NCBI RefSeq assembly: GCF_026015625.1
Contig: NZ_JAPDVG010000001.1
Span: 2,842,501 to 2,906,500 of the forward strand
DNA from: Segatella copri
GTDB lineage: Bacteria > Bacteroidota > Bacteroidia > Bacteroidales > Bacteroidaceae
Direction of reading: 5' to 3'
Length of the DNA: 64,000 nt
Below the pieces are notes generated by a model, which saw only the letters and a program-made list of their open reading frames with translations, was not told the origin of the DNA and ran no database searches. Position numbers and translations under genes: made by a program. Numbering within the stretch: the first letter of the stretch is position 1; the number at the start of each line of letters is the position of its first letter. Positions 26,259 to 37,178 of the stretch are shown piece after piece.

Positions 26259-29120
26259 ATGGAATACAACTTCAGAGAAATCGAGAAGAAATGGCACCAG
26301 AAATGGGTCGAGAACAAGACCTACAAGGTGACAGAGGATGAAAACAAGAAGAAATTCTATGTGCTCAACATGTTCCCTTATCCATCAGGAGCTGGTTTGC
26401 ACGTAGGTCACCCACTTGGTTATATCGCTAGCGATATCTATGCACGCTACAAGCGTTTGAACGGATTTAACGTACTGAACCCTATGGGTTACGATGCTTA
26501 CGGATTGCCTGCAGAGCAGTATGCTATCCAGACTGGTCAGCACCCAGAGGTTACTACCGTAGCCAACATCAACCGTTATCGTGAGCAGCTCGACAAAATC
26601 GGCTTCTCTTTCGACTGGGACCGCGAGGTTCGTACCTGCGACCCTAAGTATTACCATTGGACTCAGTGGGCTTTCCAGAAGATGTTCAACTCATTCTTCT
26701 GCAACAGCTGCCAGAAGGCTCAGCCTATCGAAAAGCTCATCAAGCGCTTCGAGGAAAAGGGTTCTGCTGACCTGAACGTGGCTCAGAACGAGCAGATTGA
26801 CTTCACAGCCGAGGAGTGGAACAGCTTCGACGACGTGAAGAAGCAGCAGATTCTGATGAACTACCGCATCGCTTACCTCGGCGAAACTATGGTTAACTGG
26901 TGCCCAGGTCTCGGTACTGTGCTTGCCAACGACGAGGTAGTAAACGGCGTAAGTGAGCGTGGCGGTTATCCTGTCATCCAGAAGAAGATGCAGCAGTGGT
27001 GCCTGAGAACATCTGCTTACTCTCAGCGTCTGCTCGACGGATTGGAGACCATCCAGTGGAGCGACAGTATCAAGGAAACCCAGAAGAACTGGATTGGCCG
27101 TTCTGAGGGTACAGAGGTAGTATTCTCTGTAAAGGACAGCGACGTGAAGTTCACCATCTTCACCACCCGTGCCGATACCATGTTTGGTGTAACCTTCATG
27201 GTTCTGGCTCCAGAGAGCGAGTATGTTCAGCAGGTAACTACTGCCGAGCAGAAGGAAGAGGTGGAGAAATATCTCGACTACGTGAAGAAGCGTACCGAGC
27301 TTGACCGTATGGCTAACCATAGTGTAACCGGTGTATTCTCAGGAAGTTATGCCATCAATCCATTCACTGGCGAGGCAATCCCAGTATGGATTTCAGAATA
27401 TGTATTGGCTGGATATGGTACAGGTGCCATCATGGCTGTGCCAGCTCACGATAGCCGTGACTACGCCTTTGCCAAGCACTTCAACCTGCCTATCATTCCT
27501 CTTATCGAGGGTGCTGATGTTTCAGAGGAGAGCTTCGATGCCAAGGAAGGTATCGTAACCAACTCACCTGTAGCAGGCAAGAGCAGCATGGACGGCTTCT
27601 CTCTGAACGGACTCACCGTAAAGGAGGCTATCGCAGCTACCAAGAAATTTGTTACCGAGAAGGGCATCGGCCGAGTAAAGGTAAACTATCGTCTCCGCGA
27701 CGCCATCTTCTCACGTCAGCGCTACTGGGGTGAGCCATTCCCAGTATATTACAAGGACGGAATGCCACAGATGGTTCCAGAGGAGTGCCTGCCACTCGAA
27801 TTGCCTGAGATTGAGACCTATAAGCCAACAGAAACTGGCGAGCCACCATTGGGCAGAGCCAAGAAGTGGGCTTGGGATGCCGAGAAGAAAGAGGTGGTTG
27901 ACAAGAGCCTCGTAGATAACAAGACCGTATTCCCACTGGAACTCAACACCATGCCAGGTTTCGCAGGTTCTTCTGCTTACTACCTGCGCTATATGGATCC
28001 TCACAACGATGAGGCACTCGTAGGCAAGAAGGCTGATGAGTACTGGCAGAACGTGGACCTCTACGTAGGTGGTTGCGAGCATGCTACCGGTCACTTGATT
28101 TACTCCCGTTTCTGGAACAAGTTCCTCTTCGACCTCGGCGTAAGCTGCAAGGAAGAGCCATTCCAGAAGCTGGTGAACCAGGGTATGATCCAGGGTCGCT
28201 CTAACTTCGTTTACCGCATCAACAGCGATGACCACGACAAGGCTCCTGTATTCGTAAGCTTGAACCTGAAGAAGGATTACGACGTAACTCCTATCCACGT
28301 AGATGTAAACATCGTAAGCAACGACGTATTGGATATCGAGGCATTCAAGGCTTGGCGCCCTGAGTATCAGAACGCTGAGTTCATCCTGGAAGATGGCAAG
28401 TACATCTGCGGATGGGCTATCGAGAAGATGTCTAAGAGTATGTTCAACGTGGTGAATCCGGATATGATTGTCGAGAAGTATGGTGCTGATACCCTGCGTC
28501 TCTACGAAATGTTCCTGGGTCCTGTAGAGGCAAGCAAGCCTTGGGATACCAACGGTATCGACGGTTGCCACCGTTTCTTGAAGAAGTTCTGGGGTCTGTT
28601 CTACGAGAACCGTACCGACAACTTCCTTCCTTCAGCCGACGAGGCAGCGAAGCCAGAGAGCCTGAAGAGCGTTCACAAGCTCATCAAGAAGGTAAGCGAG
28701 GATATCGAGAAGTTCTCTTACAACACTTCTATCTCAGCCTTCATGATTGCCGTGAACGAACTCGGTCAGCAGAAGTGCCGCAACAAGGAACTCCTCACAG
28801 ATCTCGTCATCCTCATTGCTCCATTCGCTCCACACATTGCAGAAGAGTTGTGGGCAGCACTTGGCGAGCAGGGCAGCGTTTGCGATGCAGCATGGCCAAA
28901 GTATGATGAGCAGTATCTGAAGGAGAACGATATGCAGCTCACTATTTCCTTCAATGGTAAAGCTCGTTTCCAGATGACTTTCCCTGTGGATACTCCTAAC
29001 GAGGAAATCCAGAAGCAGGTATTGGCAGACGAGAAGAGCCAGAAGTACTTGGAAGGATTCAACGTGTTGAAGGTGATCATCGTACCAAAGAAGATCGTCA
29101 ACGTTGTGTTGAAAAAGTAA
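26259..29120 (+). CDS. leuS: Leucyl-tRNA synthetase
   Basis: The 953-aa class I synthetase charges tRNA-Leu. Visible are the HIGH-type motif [18 protein letters not shown] (about 43-60), the CP1 editing domain with [13 protein letters not shown] and [14 protein letters not shown], the KMSKS motif [14 protein letters not shown] (about 724-737) and the anticodon-binding domain with [33 protein letters not shown]. Bacteroidetes enzymes have extra insertions, which accounts for the length over the E. coli enzyme. It is an essential cytoplasmic enzyme. A hairpin terminator follows. Confidence 0.98.
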   Translation: MEYNFREIEKKWHQKWVENKTYKVTEDENKKKFYVLNMFPYPSGAGLHVGHPLGYIASDIYARYKRLNGFNVLNPMGYDAYGLPAEQYAIQTGQHPEVTTVANINRYREQLDKIGFSFDWDREVRTCDPKYYHWTQWAFQKMFNSFFCNSCQKAQPIEKLIKRFEEKGSADLNVAQNEQIDFTAEEWNSFDDVKKQQILMNYRIAYLGETMVNWCPGLGTVLANDEVVNGVSERGGYPVIQKKMQQWCLRTSAYSQRLLDGLETIQWSDSIKETQKNWIGRSEGTEVVFSVKDSDVKFTIFTTRADTMFGVTFMVLAPESEYVQQVTTAEQKEEVEKYLDYVKKRTELDRMANHSVTGVFSGSYAINPFTGEAIPVWISEYVLAGYGTGAIMAVPAHDSRDYAFAKHFNLPIIPLIEGADVSEESFDAKEGIVTNSPVAGKSSMDGFSLNGLTVKEAIAATKKFVTEKGIGRVKVNYRLRDAIFSRQRYWGEPFPVYYKDGMPQMVPEECLPLELPEIETYKPTETGEPPLGRAKKWAWDAEKKEVVDKSLVDNKTVFPLELNTMPGFAGSSAYYLRYMDPHNDEALVGKKADEYWQNVDLYVGGCEHATGHLIYSRFWNKFLFDLGVSCKEEPFQKLVNQGMIQGRSNFVYRINSDDHDKAPVFVSLNLKKDYDVTPIHVDVNIVSNDVLDIEAFKAWRPEYQNAEFILEDGKYICGWAIEKMSKSMFNVVNPDMIVEKYGADTLRLYEMFLGPVEASKPWDTNGIDGCHRFLKKFWGLFYENRTDNFLPSADEAAKPESLKSVHKLIKKVSEDIEKFSYNTSISAFMIAVNELGQQKCRNKELLTDLVILIAPFAPHIAEELWAALGEQGSVCDAAWPKYDEQYLKENDMQLTISFNGKARFQMTFPVDTPNEEIQKQVLADEKSQKYLEGFNVLKVIIVPKKIVNVVLKK

Positions 29121-29134
29121 TTTATAGATAATAT

Positions 29135-29180
29135 ACAGAAGGTCGTCTCATCTAAAAATGGGCGACCTTCTGTGCTTTAA
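29135..29180 (+). terminator. Terminator after leuS
   Basis: ACAGAAGGTCG and CGACCTTCTGT form an 11-bp perfect stem with a 17-nt loop, followed by GCTTTAA. The T-run is short. Confidence 0.7.
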
Positions 29181-29198
29181 AAATACGAGGAAAATATT

Positions 29199-30155
29199 AT
29201 GCAAATAGCAATCAGTCAAACAATTAAGAATGAGTGCAAGGATTATTTCTACATTACCCTTGGACTCTTGCTTTACACATTTGGATGGACCATCTTTCTG
29301 CTTCCATACCAGATAGTAACGGGTGGCGTAACGGGTATCGCAGCCGTGATTTACTACGGCACGGGGATACCTATCTATTTGTCTTATTTTCTCATCAATG
29401 CAGCCTTGCTGCTTGCCGCGCTGAAGATACTGGGATTCAAGTTCATGGTGAAGACCATCTACGCCATCATCATGCTCTCCGTGTTCCTGGCGCTGGCGCA
29501 AGACTGGATGATAGGTGAAGATGGCAAGATGGTGCAGATATTGGGAGAGGGACAGGACTTCATGTCGCTCATCATCGGCTGTCTGTTTACGGGTTTATCA
29601 CTCGCCATCGTCTTTCTGCATAATGGAAGTACAGGTGGAACGGATATCATTGCTGCCATCGTCAACAAATATCACAACATCTCGCTGGGCCGTGTGCTTA
29701 TCTTTGTGGATCTCCTCATCGTGGGCAGTTCATTCTTCGTCTTCAATGCAAAACCAGAGTTTACCGCGATAGACGCTGTTAGAAAGGTAGTATTCGGTCT
29801 CTGTACGATGGTGATAGAAAACCTGGTACTCGACTATGTGATGAATGCCAAGCGAGAGAGTGTACAGTTTATGATATTCAGCAAGAAATATCAGGAGATA
29901 GCCAATGCCATCGGTATGCAGATGGATCATGGCGTAACCATTCTCGATGGCCACGGCTGGTACACGGGCAACGAGATGAAAGTGCTCTGTATTCTTGCAA
30001 AGAAGAACGAGAGCGTCACCATCTTCCGTATCGTCAAGATTATCGACCCGAATGCCTTTGTAAGTCAGAGTTCCGTAATCGGTGTGTATGGCGAGGGATT
30101 TGATGAGATGAAGGTGAAAATCAAAGATAAAGACATTAAAACAATTAAAAGTTAA
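29199..30155 (+). CDS. YitT family membrane protein
   Basis: The 318-aa protein has five to six TM helices in the N-terminal two thirds (YFYITLGLLLYTFGWTIFLLPYQIVTGGVTGIAAVIYY, INAALLLAALKILGF, GLSLAIVFLHNGSTGGTDIIAAIV) followed by the cytoplasmic DUF2179 domain (KRESVQFMIFSKKYQEIANAI, DGHGWYTGNEMKVLCILAKK, DPNAFVSQSSVIGVYGEGF). This is the standard layout of the YitT/DUF161 family, of unknown transport function. It is probably co-transcribed with the next gene; a short GCGGC-TTC-GCCG hairpin lies between at about 30163-30182. Confidence 0.93.
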   Translation: MQIAISQTIKNECKDYFYITLGLLLYTFGWTIFLLPYQIVTGGVTGIAAVIYYGTGIPIYLSYFLINAALLLAALKILGFKFMVKTIYAIIMLSVFLALAQDWMIGEDGKMVQILGEGQDFMSLIIGCLFTGLSLAIVFLHNGSTGGTDIIAAIVNKYHNISLGRVLIFVDLLIVGSSFFVFNAKPEFTAIDAVRKVVFGLCTMVIENLVLDYVMNAKRESVQFMIFSKKYQEIANAIGMQMDHGVTILDGHGWYTGNEMKVLCILAKKNESVTIFRIVKIIDPNAFVSQSSVIGVYGEGFDEMKVKIKDKDIKTIKS

Positions 30156-30241
30156 AAGTTTATAGCGGCTTCGCCGTATAGATAGCAAGAAGCACTATTG
30201 CAAGAATGCCCTATAAACTATTAACTATAAATTATAAACTT

Positions 30242-30856
30242 ATGAAAAGGATAGTTTTTGCAACAAATAACCAGCATAAACTCCAGGAGATTCGCGACAT
30301 CCTGGGCAGCGACTACGAGGTAGTATCGCTGAAGGAGATAGGATGCGATGTGGATATTCCTGAAACAGGCAACACATTGGAAGAGAATGCCTTGCAGAAG
30401 GCGCAGTATGTTTATGACCATTACCACGTAAGTTGCTTTGCCGATGATACCGGTCTGGAGGTAGAGGCACTTGATGGTGCCCCTGGCGTTCACAGTGCCC
30501 GCTATGCTGAGGGTACCGACCACGACAGTGAGGCTAACATGGCTAAGCTGTTGAGAGAACTGGATGGCAAAGAAAACCGCCAGGCCCGTTTCCGCACCGT
30601 TATCTGCTACATCGAGAAGCAGGATGTATGTCCTTGCGGCTGCACCAGCATCAAGAAAATCCACCAGTTCGAGGGTATCGTAAACGGCCATATCGCCACC
30701 GAGAAACATGGTACCGAAGGCTTCGGCTACGACCCAATCTTCGTTCCGAAAGGATATGACAAGAGCTTTGCCGAGCTAGGTGAGGAAATCAAGAACGGCA
30801 TCAGCCACAGAGCCAGAGCCGTGGCTAAATTGGTAGAGTATTTGAAAAAGAAATAA
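30242..30856 (+). CDS. rdgB: XTP/dITP pyrophosphatase (Ham1/RdgB)
   Basis: The 204-aa enzyme removes non-canonical purine nucleotides (XTP, dITP, ITP). The start is set at 30242, [21 protein letters not shown], because the family always opens with this ATxNxxKxxE motif; 12 further codons are open upstream. Other family motifs are [57 protein letters not shown] and [11 protein letters not shown]. It has a Cys-rich insert ([12 protein letters not shown]) before the HQFEG motif that I also expect in other Prevotella members. It is cytoplasmic. Confidence 0.95.
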   Translation: MKRIVFATNNQHKLQEIRDILGSDYEVVSLKEIGCDVDIPETGNTLEENALQKAQYVYDHYHVSCFADDTGLEVEALDGAPGVHSARYAEGTDHDSEANMAKLLRELDGKENRQARFRTVICYIEKQDVCPCGCTSIKKIHQFEGIVNGHIATEKHGTEGFGYDPIFVPKGYDKSFAELGEEIKNGISHRARAVAKLVEYLKKK

Positions 30857-30911
30857 GATTTATTCTTGTTCAATACAGAATAGAATAACATTATAACAAA
30901 GAAAAGGCATC

Positions 30912-31976
30912 ATGATCAGGACACTCAATTCCCTGCGATTCATTCTTATCCTAATGATTGTGATTTCGCATTCCACCCTACCCATATCCCAAGATTTAAT
31001 CAATTACTTGGGCGAGTTTCCTGTTGCCATTTTCTTTGTTATCAGTGGCTTTGTACTCTCTTTAAGCAAAGGAGAAAAATTACAGAAAGAAGTATTGGGA
31101 AACAGAAATTTTTTCCTTTCCCGTATCATCAAACTCTATCCTCTTCATATTCTGATTCTCGCCATTCTCATATTAATGGATTGGCGATTAGGGCGTATAT
31201 TACCATGGTATCAGATTCTATCCCATTCGCTGTTGATACAAACCTGGTATCCGGCACATGACTTTACGGCTCATCTCAATGAAGCTACATGGTTTATTTC
31301 TGATCTTATCTTCTTCTATCTTATATTTAAGTATTTATACGCTTGGATTATGCGACATTCCTGGTTATACTTATTAGCAACAATAAGTATATATATGGCA
31401 GTTTATATCAGTATCTCGCTCTGTGCACAAGCAGATTATTCAGCCGGCTACATTTATGCCCACCCATTATTCAGAATGATAGATTTCATGATAGGTATCC
31501 TTTTATATAAAGTATTCAGATCAGAAAAAGGTAAAAAAATAGCAGATAAGATAACAAACACAACTTCTTTCTGGCAAGTAAACCTATCGGATATGGGAGT
31601 GGTATTGCTGTTTATCGCAATGTATTTCCTATCAATCCATTGCAATCCGAACATTCGCTGTGCCATTATTTATTGGATACCATCAGCCATAACCGTGTTC
31701 TATTTTACAGCAAGAGATCAAGGTAAAGGTTGTTTTATTAGGATATTCCATAATAAACTCTTGCTATGGCTAGGCAGCATCAGTTTTGAAATATTTCTCT
31801 GTCATAATCTCTGCTTTCGCATCATACAGAGTATATTTCTTAAACGATATGGAGAAGGAAATCCACATCAAGAATTCCAATTCATCCTATCCCTCGCTTT
31901 TATTATCCTCACAGCATGGATAGCAAAGAAAGCCATCGTTTTACCCATCCAGCATCAACTTCAAAAATATCTATAA
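30912..31976 (+). CDS. Acyltransferase 3 family membrane protein
   Basis: The 354-aa integral membrane protein has about ten TM helices. The N-terminal signature TLNSLRFILILMIVISHSTLP contains the catalytic His of the Acyl_transf_3 family; FFLSRIIKLYPLHIL supplies the second conserved Arg motif, and a SFEIFLCHNLCFRIIQS segment lies near the end. These enzymes O-acetylate lipopolysaccharide, capsule or other glycans from the cytoplasmic side. It is the first gene of the surface-glycan island, 73 nt upstream of porZ, and AT-richer than the genes to its left. Confidence 0.9.
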   Translation: MIRTLNSLRFILILMIVISHSTLPISQDLINYLGEFPVAIFFVISGFVLSLSKGEKLQKEVLGNRNFFLSRIIKLYPLHILILAILILMDWRLGRILPWYQILSHSLLIQTWYPAHDFTAHLNEATWFISDLIFFYLIFKYLYAWIMRHSWLYLLATISIYMAVYISISLCAQADYSAGYIYAHPLFRMIDFMIGILLYKVFRSEKGKKIADKITNTTSFWQVNLSDMGVVLLFIAMYFLSIHCNPNIRCAIIYWIPSAITVFYFTARDQGKGCFIRIFHNKLLLWLGSISFEIFLCHNLCFRIIQSIFLKRYGEGNPHQEFQFILSLAFIILTAWIAKKAIVLPIQHQLQKYL

Positions 31977-32004
31977 GTATCTGTTTATAAAAACAATAAA
32001 TAGT

Positions 32005-32012
32005 TAAATTTG
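32005..32012 (+). promoter_or_regulatory. -7 element TAAATTTG before porZ
   Basis: It matches TAnnTTTG, with a weak GTTTA about 19 bp upstream. It would give a leader of about 30 nt. Confidence 0.4.
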
Positions 32013-32048
32013 CAGTTAATATAGTATTAGGCTTTTAAATAACAGAAA

Positions 32049-34118
32049 ATGAAGACAATAACATTATTAATTACAATACTATTCATGACACTTCCCTTAT
32101 CGGCCATAGATAAGGGAAGTTGGGAAATATACACCAGTTATAACGATATAACAGAAATCGAACCAGCAGGAAACCAAGTGTTTGCCTTAGCGTCTAACGG
32201 ACTTTTCTCTTATCATATAAAAAATGGTTCAGTTACTACATACGATAAAGCAAACACTCTTTCTGACTTTGATATTAATCATATTGCTTGGAATAAAAAT
32301 ACAAAAAAGTTGGTAATCACATATACCAATGGAAATATTGACTTATTGGATGCCAATGGAAATATAATTAATATACCTGATTTGTATCTGAAAAGTATGA
32401 CTGATAATAAACAGATAAACCATATATATATAAGTGGGACAAATGTTTATTTATCTCTCTCTTTTGGAATTATTAAACTAGATACAAAAGAAGGAAAAAT
32501 ACTCGATGCATACAAGTTGGGCTTTAATGTTAACTATAGTTATATAGAAGACAACTGCCTTTATGCAGCTTCGAAAGAAGCTGGCTTATACAGAGGATTT
32601 TTAAAGAATAACTTGATAGATAAGAATAATTGGGAAAAAGCCGGTAATTTCAAAGAACAAACAATGAATTCTACTAACGTCTATGATACAACTAATAAGT
32701 ATTGGTGGACGGTAAAAGAAGGTAAATTGACTTACTATACCCTGAATACAGATAAGGAAAAAATATATCAAACAGAAGGTATTATTCCTGATGGGCCTGC
32801 ATCTAACAAATTCTACCGTTTATACATTAATAAAAATAAATTATATGCAGTAGCGGGTGCTTGGTCACAAGAAAAAGACTGTAATAACATGGGAGAAGTG
32901 CATGTTTGGAATGGAGAAAAATGGGAAGAATTTGAGCAACCTTCAGATGCTTCATTAGGCCATCTGTACAGAGACCTGCTCTGTCTTGACTTTGACCCAT
33001 CAAAAGAAGGACATATCATGGTAGGTTCAAAGGCTGGATTATATGAATTTCAAGATGGAAAATTCATAAAGTGTTACAATAAAGACAATACAAGCGTTAT
33101 TACATCACCGTTGGGTAATAATTATACTATTATTTCATCTGTAAAATATGATGCAACAGGAAAATTATGGCTTTTAAATAGCTTAGGAGATAATTCTATT
33201 CTATCATTTGACCAAACTACACAAGAATGGAAACACTATCCTCATTCGGAAATAGGTTCTAATGACAGATATAATCTAACAGGATTAATTATCGGCAAGA
33301 ATAATGGGAATATATGGTTTGTAAACAATTATTATGAAAAGAATAGACTATATAAATATAACTATAATACAGATGAATTAACAATGTATGGACCTACATT
33401 TACCAATGAGGATGGAAGAGACATTACTCCAATTTACGTACATTGTTTGGCAGAAGACAGAAATGGTAATATTTGGATAGGAACAACATCTGGTCCTCTT
33501 TATCTTTCAATGTCAGACATCAAAAATGGTAACAATATATTTACACAACATAAAGTACCTCGTAATGATAATACTAATTATGCAGACTATCTATTAGATA
33601 ATAGTAATATACGTTGTATAGCAGTAGACGGAGCAAACCAGAAATGGTTCGGTACCGATAATGGAGTATATTTGGTTAGTGATGATTGCAATACACAAAT
33701 TTATCATTTTGATACAGATAATTCTCCATTAATATCGAATATTGTATATAGTATTGCTGTCAATAACATTACAGGAAAGGTATATTTTGCTACAGATAAA
33801 GGACTGTGCTCTTTCAATAATGGAATTGTCGGTTCTAACTCTGAAATGACCAAAGATAATGTCTACGCATATCCAAACCCGGTGAAACCAGATTATACTG
33901 GCAAAATAAACATCGTTGGATTATCTTTCAATGCTAATATTAAAATTGTATCAACAAATGGAACTTTAATAAACGAAGGCAGAAGTGCAGGAGGCAGTTA
34001 TTCCTGGGATGGTTGTGACCTAAACGGTAAGAAAGTAGCCAGCGGTATCTACATGGTAGAAACTGCGACAGAGAGTGGTGAAAAAGGAATTGTTTGTAAA
34101 ATAGCTATTATTCGATAA
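32049..34118 (+). CDS. porZ: PorZ-like beta-propeller protein (T9SS component)
   Basis: The 689-aa secreted protein has a signal peptide (MKTITLLITILFMTLPLSAI). The mature start KGSWEIYTSYNDITEIEPAGNQVFALASNGLFSY is very like PorZ of Porphyromonas gingivalis. Two consecutive seven-bladed beta-propellers follow (repeated WIGTTSGPLYL and WFGTDNGVYLV blade motifs), then a C-terminal T9SS sorting domain (VYAYPNPVKPDYTGKINI ... GKKVASGIYMVE). PorZ sits on the cell surface, binds anionic LPS and works with the PorU sortase that attaches T9SS cargo. Its place between two acyltransferases and next to LPS-type glycosyltransferases fits that role. It is AT-rich. Confidence 0.85.
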   Translation: MKTITLLITILFMTLPLSAIDKGSWEIYTSYNDITEIEPAGNQVFALASNGLFSYHIKNGSVTTYDKANTLSDFDINHIAWNKNTKKLVITYTNGNIDLLDANGNIINIPDLYLKSMTDNKQINHIYISGTNVYLSLSFGIIKLDTKEGKILDAYKLGFNVNYSYIEDNCLYAASKEAGLYRGFLKNNLIDKNNWEKAGNFKEQTMNSTNVYDTTNKYWWTVKEGKLTYYTLNTDKEKIYQTEGIIPDGPASNKFYRLYINKNKLYAVAGAWSQEKDCNNMGEVHVWNGEKWEEFEQPSDASLGHLYRDLLCLDFDPSKEGHIMVGSKAGLYEFQDGKFIKCYNKDNTSVITSPLGNNYTIISSVKYDATGKLWLLNSLGDNSILSFDQTTQEWKHYPHSEIGSNDRYNLTGLIIGKNNGNIWFVNNYYEKNRLYKYNYNTDELTMYGPTFTNEDGRDITPIYVHCLAEDRNGNIWIGTTSGPLYLSMSDIKNGNNIFTQHKVPRNDNTNYADYLLDNSNIRCIAVDGANQKWFGTDNGVYLVSDDCNTQIYHFDTDNSPLISNIVYSIAVNNITGKVYFATDKGLCSFNNGIVGSNSEMTKDNVYAYPNPVKPDYTGKINIVGLSFNANIKIVSTNGTLINEGRSAGGSYSWDGCDLNGKKVASGIYMVETATESGEKGIVCKIAIIR

Positions 34119-34129
34119 AAGGCAGACCA

Positions 34130-36142
34130 ATGACAGAAAATAATATATTATCACGTCAAAATACTTTATGGATGCAAGGTGTATCAGCATTATTAATCAT
34201 GCTGATGCACTTTGTTATGCAGTTAGAGGACTATCCTCGCTTTTTTAATATTTTGGGTAGCGTAGCTGTTGCTGTTTTCCTATTTATTTCAGGATTTGGC
34301 ATTAATGAAAGCCATAAAATAAATGGCATCAATAACTTTTGGAAAAAGAGATTTCTTCGTGTAATCATCCCATGCTGGACTATCTTTTTATTTCAACTAC
34401 CATTCGTTGAACATTTTAATTCAGTACAACTTCTAAAGAATTTGACTTTTTACGCTTCAGATCTCTGGTTCGTCGATTATATCATACGATGGTATCTTGT
34501 ATATTGGATAAGCAGAAGATTTTTTACGAAAAATACGAAATACATTCTTTTTGTCTTTGGAATATATAATGTATTCCAGCAACAACTATATAGTGAACAA
34601 GCTTTCTCCTTTTTCTGTGGATACTTAGCATCAGAATATGTTGGGAAGCTGAACAAACTAAACAAAAAGCATGTATTGAAGTATACTTGCCTAAGCGTAA
34701 TATACGGAATTATATTCCTGTTAATCAAAGAAATACCAACTATTCAGCAAATAAAGGGATCGATACTGTTTAATGTTATACTGCTTAACATTAAACTGCC
34801 GTTGGCTATGTCTATCATAGCCGCACCTTTCCTTTTTCCACTATTAAAAAAGATTGGTATATTCAATAAATTAGGTAAAATCAGTTACGAATTATATATA
34901 GTTCACTACAACTTTATGCCAGCCATCACTGGTATTATATCCATATTCATCTATTCTGCATATTCAATTATCATAAGTGTTATTTTCAGAAGAATCAATC
35001 AGCTTCTAAGTAAAAAAAGCTATTTCATTTATAGCTTAACCGGCATTCTCTATATAGGAATATGCTATACGCTCATGTGCAAATATAGCATGAGAGTTAC
35101 CGAACACTATGGATACATCTGTATTGGATACGCTTTAGTTTTGGCTTTAGATATACTCTTCTTTGCAACAAAAGAAGAAGAAGAGAAAAAAATAAACAAA
35201 TATTTACCCTATCTGTTTGCTGCAACAACTACAGTTTTTGTAATAGTACTATTGATAGTACAATACCATTTTGACCCTTTGACCAACAAAGTTGATCGAT
35301 GGTCAGCCTTAGCTTATCCTATCCAAAATCTTTTCAATGGACAATTTCCGTATTCTGCCAAAACACATCTAGGCGGAAATGCATCACCATTTCCTATATG
35401 GCTGGTATTCCATATACCATTCTATCTATTACAGAACGTAGGATTATCAGAAATATTCACTTGCATGATATTTATCTACAGTATTAAGTTATTATCAGGT
35501 TACAAAGCAGCCATCAAGGCTACACTTTTATTGTTCCTTTCTATTAACCTTTGGTATGAAGTAGCTGTAAGAAGCGATCTCATATCAAACTTCTTTCTGC
35601 TAGCAGCTTTTATCAATATACTGCAAGTCTATCAAATTAATTTCAAACAGCACCCATGGATTCTGTCTGTGTGTGTAGGTTTATGGTTATCTACCAGACT
35701 GAGCGTAGCATTTCCTCTGTTCATTCTATTTTTTCCATACTATATAAAATTAAAAGTAAAGAAGCAGATTCTTATCCCACTTCTTATTGTGGGAGTATTT
35801 TCAATGACATTTCTACCATTAATATTATGGGATGCCAAGGAGTTATTTGGAGCTGAAAATAATCCTTTTTCCTTACAGTTTAGACAAGGTAGCCCTATTG
35901 CAACAATATTCCTTGTTACAATAGCTCTTACCATGTCACTAACCTGGAAAGGTAGTTACCAATTTCAGGTTCTATATTCTGTTATAATACTACTGCTCAT
36001 CCCAATAATCTCCTATGGATATTCTATGTATATTTATGGGAATTGGACAGATATATTTAATTCAAACTACGACATAACCTATATAGATGCAGCCATTCCA
36101 TTTGCAATAACAATTCTATCTCTTCCTAAACTTAAAGGCTGA
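34130..36142 (+). CDS. Acyltransferase 3 fused to a GT-C-like membrane domain
   Basis: The 670-aa membrane protein starts 11 nt after porZ. Residues 1-345 are an Acyl_transf_3 module (LWMQGVSALLIMLMHFVMQL with the catalytic His; FWKKRFLRVIIPCWTIF; KLGKISYELYIVHYNFM). After a cytoplasmic linker rich in Glu/Lys (TKEEEEKKINK), residues 370-670 form a second set of about eight TM helices. Its first periplasmic loop carries DPLTNKVDRWSALAYPIQN and FPYSAKTHLGGNASPFPIWL, which resembles polyprenyl-phosphate-dependent GT-C (mannosyltransferase-like) proteins. The fusion suggests coupled glycosylation and acylation of one lipid-linked glycan. The GT-C assignment is an inference. The 3' end overlaps the convergent GT2 gene by 11 bp. 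Confidence 0.7.
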   Translation: MTENNILSRQNTLWMQGVSALLIMLMHFVMQLEDYPRFFNILGSVAVAVFLFISGFGINESHKINGINNFWKKRFLRVIIPCWTIFLFQLPFVEHFNSVQLLKNLTFYASDLWFVDYIIRWYLVYWISRRFFTKNTKYILFVFGIYNVFQQQLYSEQAFSFFCGYLASEYVGKLNKLNKKHVLKYTCLSVIYGIIFLLIKEIPTIQQIKGSILFNVILLNIKLPLAMSIIAAPFLFPLLKKIGIFNKLGKISYELYIVHYNFMPAITGIISIFIYSAYSIIISVIFRRINQLLSKKSYFIYSLTGILYIGICYTLMCKYSMRVTEHYGYICIGYALVLALDILFFATKEEEEKKINKYLPYLFAATTTVFVIVLLIVQYHFDPLTNKVDRWSALAYPIQNLFNGQFPYSAKTHLGGNASPFPIWLVFHIPFYLLQNVGLSEIFTCMIFIYSIKLLSGYKAAIKATLLLFLSINLWYEVAVRSDLISNFFLLAAFINILQVYQINFKQHPWILSVCVGLWLSTRLSVAFPLFILFFPYYIKLKVKKQILIPLLIVGVFSMTFLPLILWDAKELFGAENNPFSLQFRQGSPIATIFLVTIALTMSLTWKGSYQFQVLYSVIILLLIPIISYGYSMYIYGNWTDIFNSNYDITYIDAAIPFAITILSLPKLKG

Positions 36143-37034
36143 CGTAATAGCCTAGTTTATAGAGTTTAAATATGAAAAGAGAAGGCATATTGCTACAAAG
36201 ATTCATAAGCTCCCAACCTTTACAGAGAGCATGAAACTTTCGGAAAGCGCCCAGAAGATGAAACTTTCTCAAGATATTTCTTGCATGCAATAATGGAGAG
36301 TAATCATTCAACTCTCCTTCAAATGCATGCAAAGTACGTAATGCTTCTTCTATTTTTCGAAGATAAACCAGATTTTCCTCAAACTCAGTATAGGCAACGG
36401 GATTATCAATATGGGTTACTTTTATCTTCTTTTCACTTAATGCCTTTCCCAGCAAAACATCCTCATAACCATAACCCTTAACCTGTTCATTATAAGGAAC
36501 TTGTTCCAATACAGACTTATGATAAAAGAAATTGGTTGTACGAAAGGATTTATAAGGTTCAGACTTTCTCACTATATATGAATGTTTAGATTCTTCATGC
36601 TTTTCGTATCTAAAACGCAAATTCTCACGATATAATTGAACAGTAAGAGAACCACCATCCACACAAACTCCTCCACAGGCAACTTCTCCAACCCGAACAC
36701 CACAACTAAGATAACGTATCAAAAAATCATTATTCACTAATATCAACCTAGCATCTATCATTAAATGCCACTCATACTTTGCCTGTCTAACTAATGAATT
36801 TCGCATCGCAGCACGACAATCATGATGTTCTGAACATATATAACGACAATTTGGCAAAAGAGTCAAAGAATAATTATTTTCAATAGTTTTTTTGTTAGTA
36901 CTACCATCATCAAAAACAATAATTTCATAACACAAACCAGAAACAGCTTGTGCTTGTTTATGAAGAGATTTTACCAGCGAAGTGGCTTCATCATTATAAA
37001 CAGGAATAAGTATAGACAGCTCTTGTATAATCAT
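36132..37034 (-). CDS. GT2 family glycosyltransferase
   Basis: The protein is 300 aa from MIIQELSILIPVYNDEATSL, chosen because GT-A domains begin at this strand; 25 further codons are open upstream. GT-A motifs are ILIPVYNDE, IIVFDDGSTN, AMRNSLVRQAKYEWHLMIDARL (the DxD position reads DAR) and GYGYEDVLLGKALSEKKIKVTHID (ED acceptor-side motif). It transfers a sugar from a nucleotide donor in the cytoplasm, probably during lipid-linked glycan assembly. It is divergent from the GT4 gene to the right. Confidence 0.88.
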   Translation of the reverse strand: MIIQELSILIPVYNDEATSLVKSLHKQAQAVSGLCYEIIVFDDGSTNKKTIENNYSLTLLPNCRYICSEHHDCRAAMRNSLVRQAKYEWHLMIDARLILVNNDFLIRYLSCGVRVGEVACGGVCVDGGSLTVQLYRENLRFRYEKHEESKHSYIVRKSEPYKSFRTTNFFYHKSVLEQVPYNEQVKGYGYEDVLLGKALSEKKIKVTHIDNPVAYTEFEENLVYLRKIEEALRTLHAFEGELNDYSPLLHARNILRKFHLLGAFRKFHALCKGWELMNLCSNMPSLFIFKLYKLGYYVSL

Positions 37035-37114
37035 ACTATTTAAACGAAAATAATCCTGTTTTATTGCTAATAGCAAGGAGTATATGATAAGAATTATTAA
37101 ATATAACAAGTATT

Positions 37115-37146
37115 TTTGGTAGATAAATTGAAATATCGTATTTTTG
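37115..37146 (+). promoter_or_regulatory. Predicted promoter of the GT4 gene
   Basis: TTTGG at 37115-37119 and TATTTTTG at 37139-37146 have 20 bp between the TTTG and the -7 box, matching the Bacteroidetes consensus. Transcription would start near 37153. Confidence 0.65.
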
Positions 37147-37178
37147 TGAATAAATAAATCTCATTATTATTATATAAA

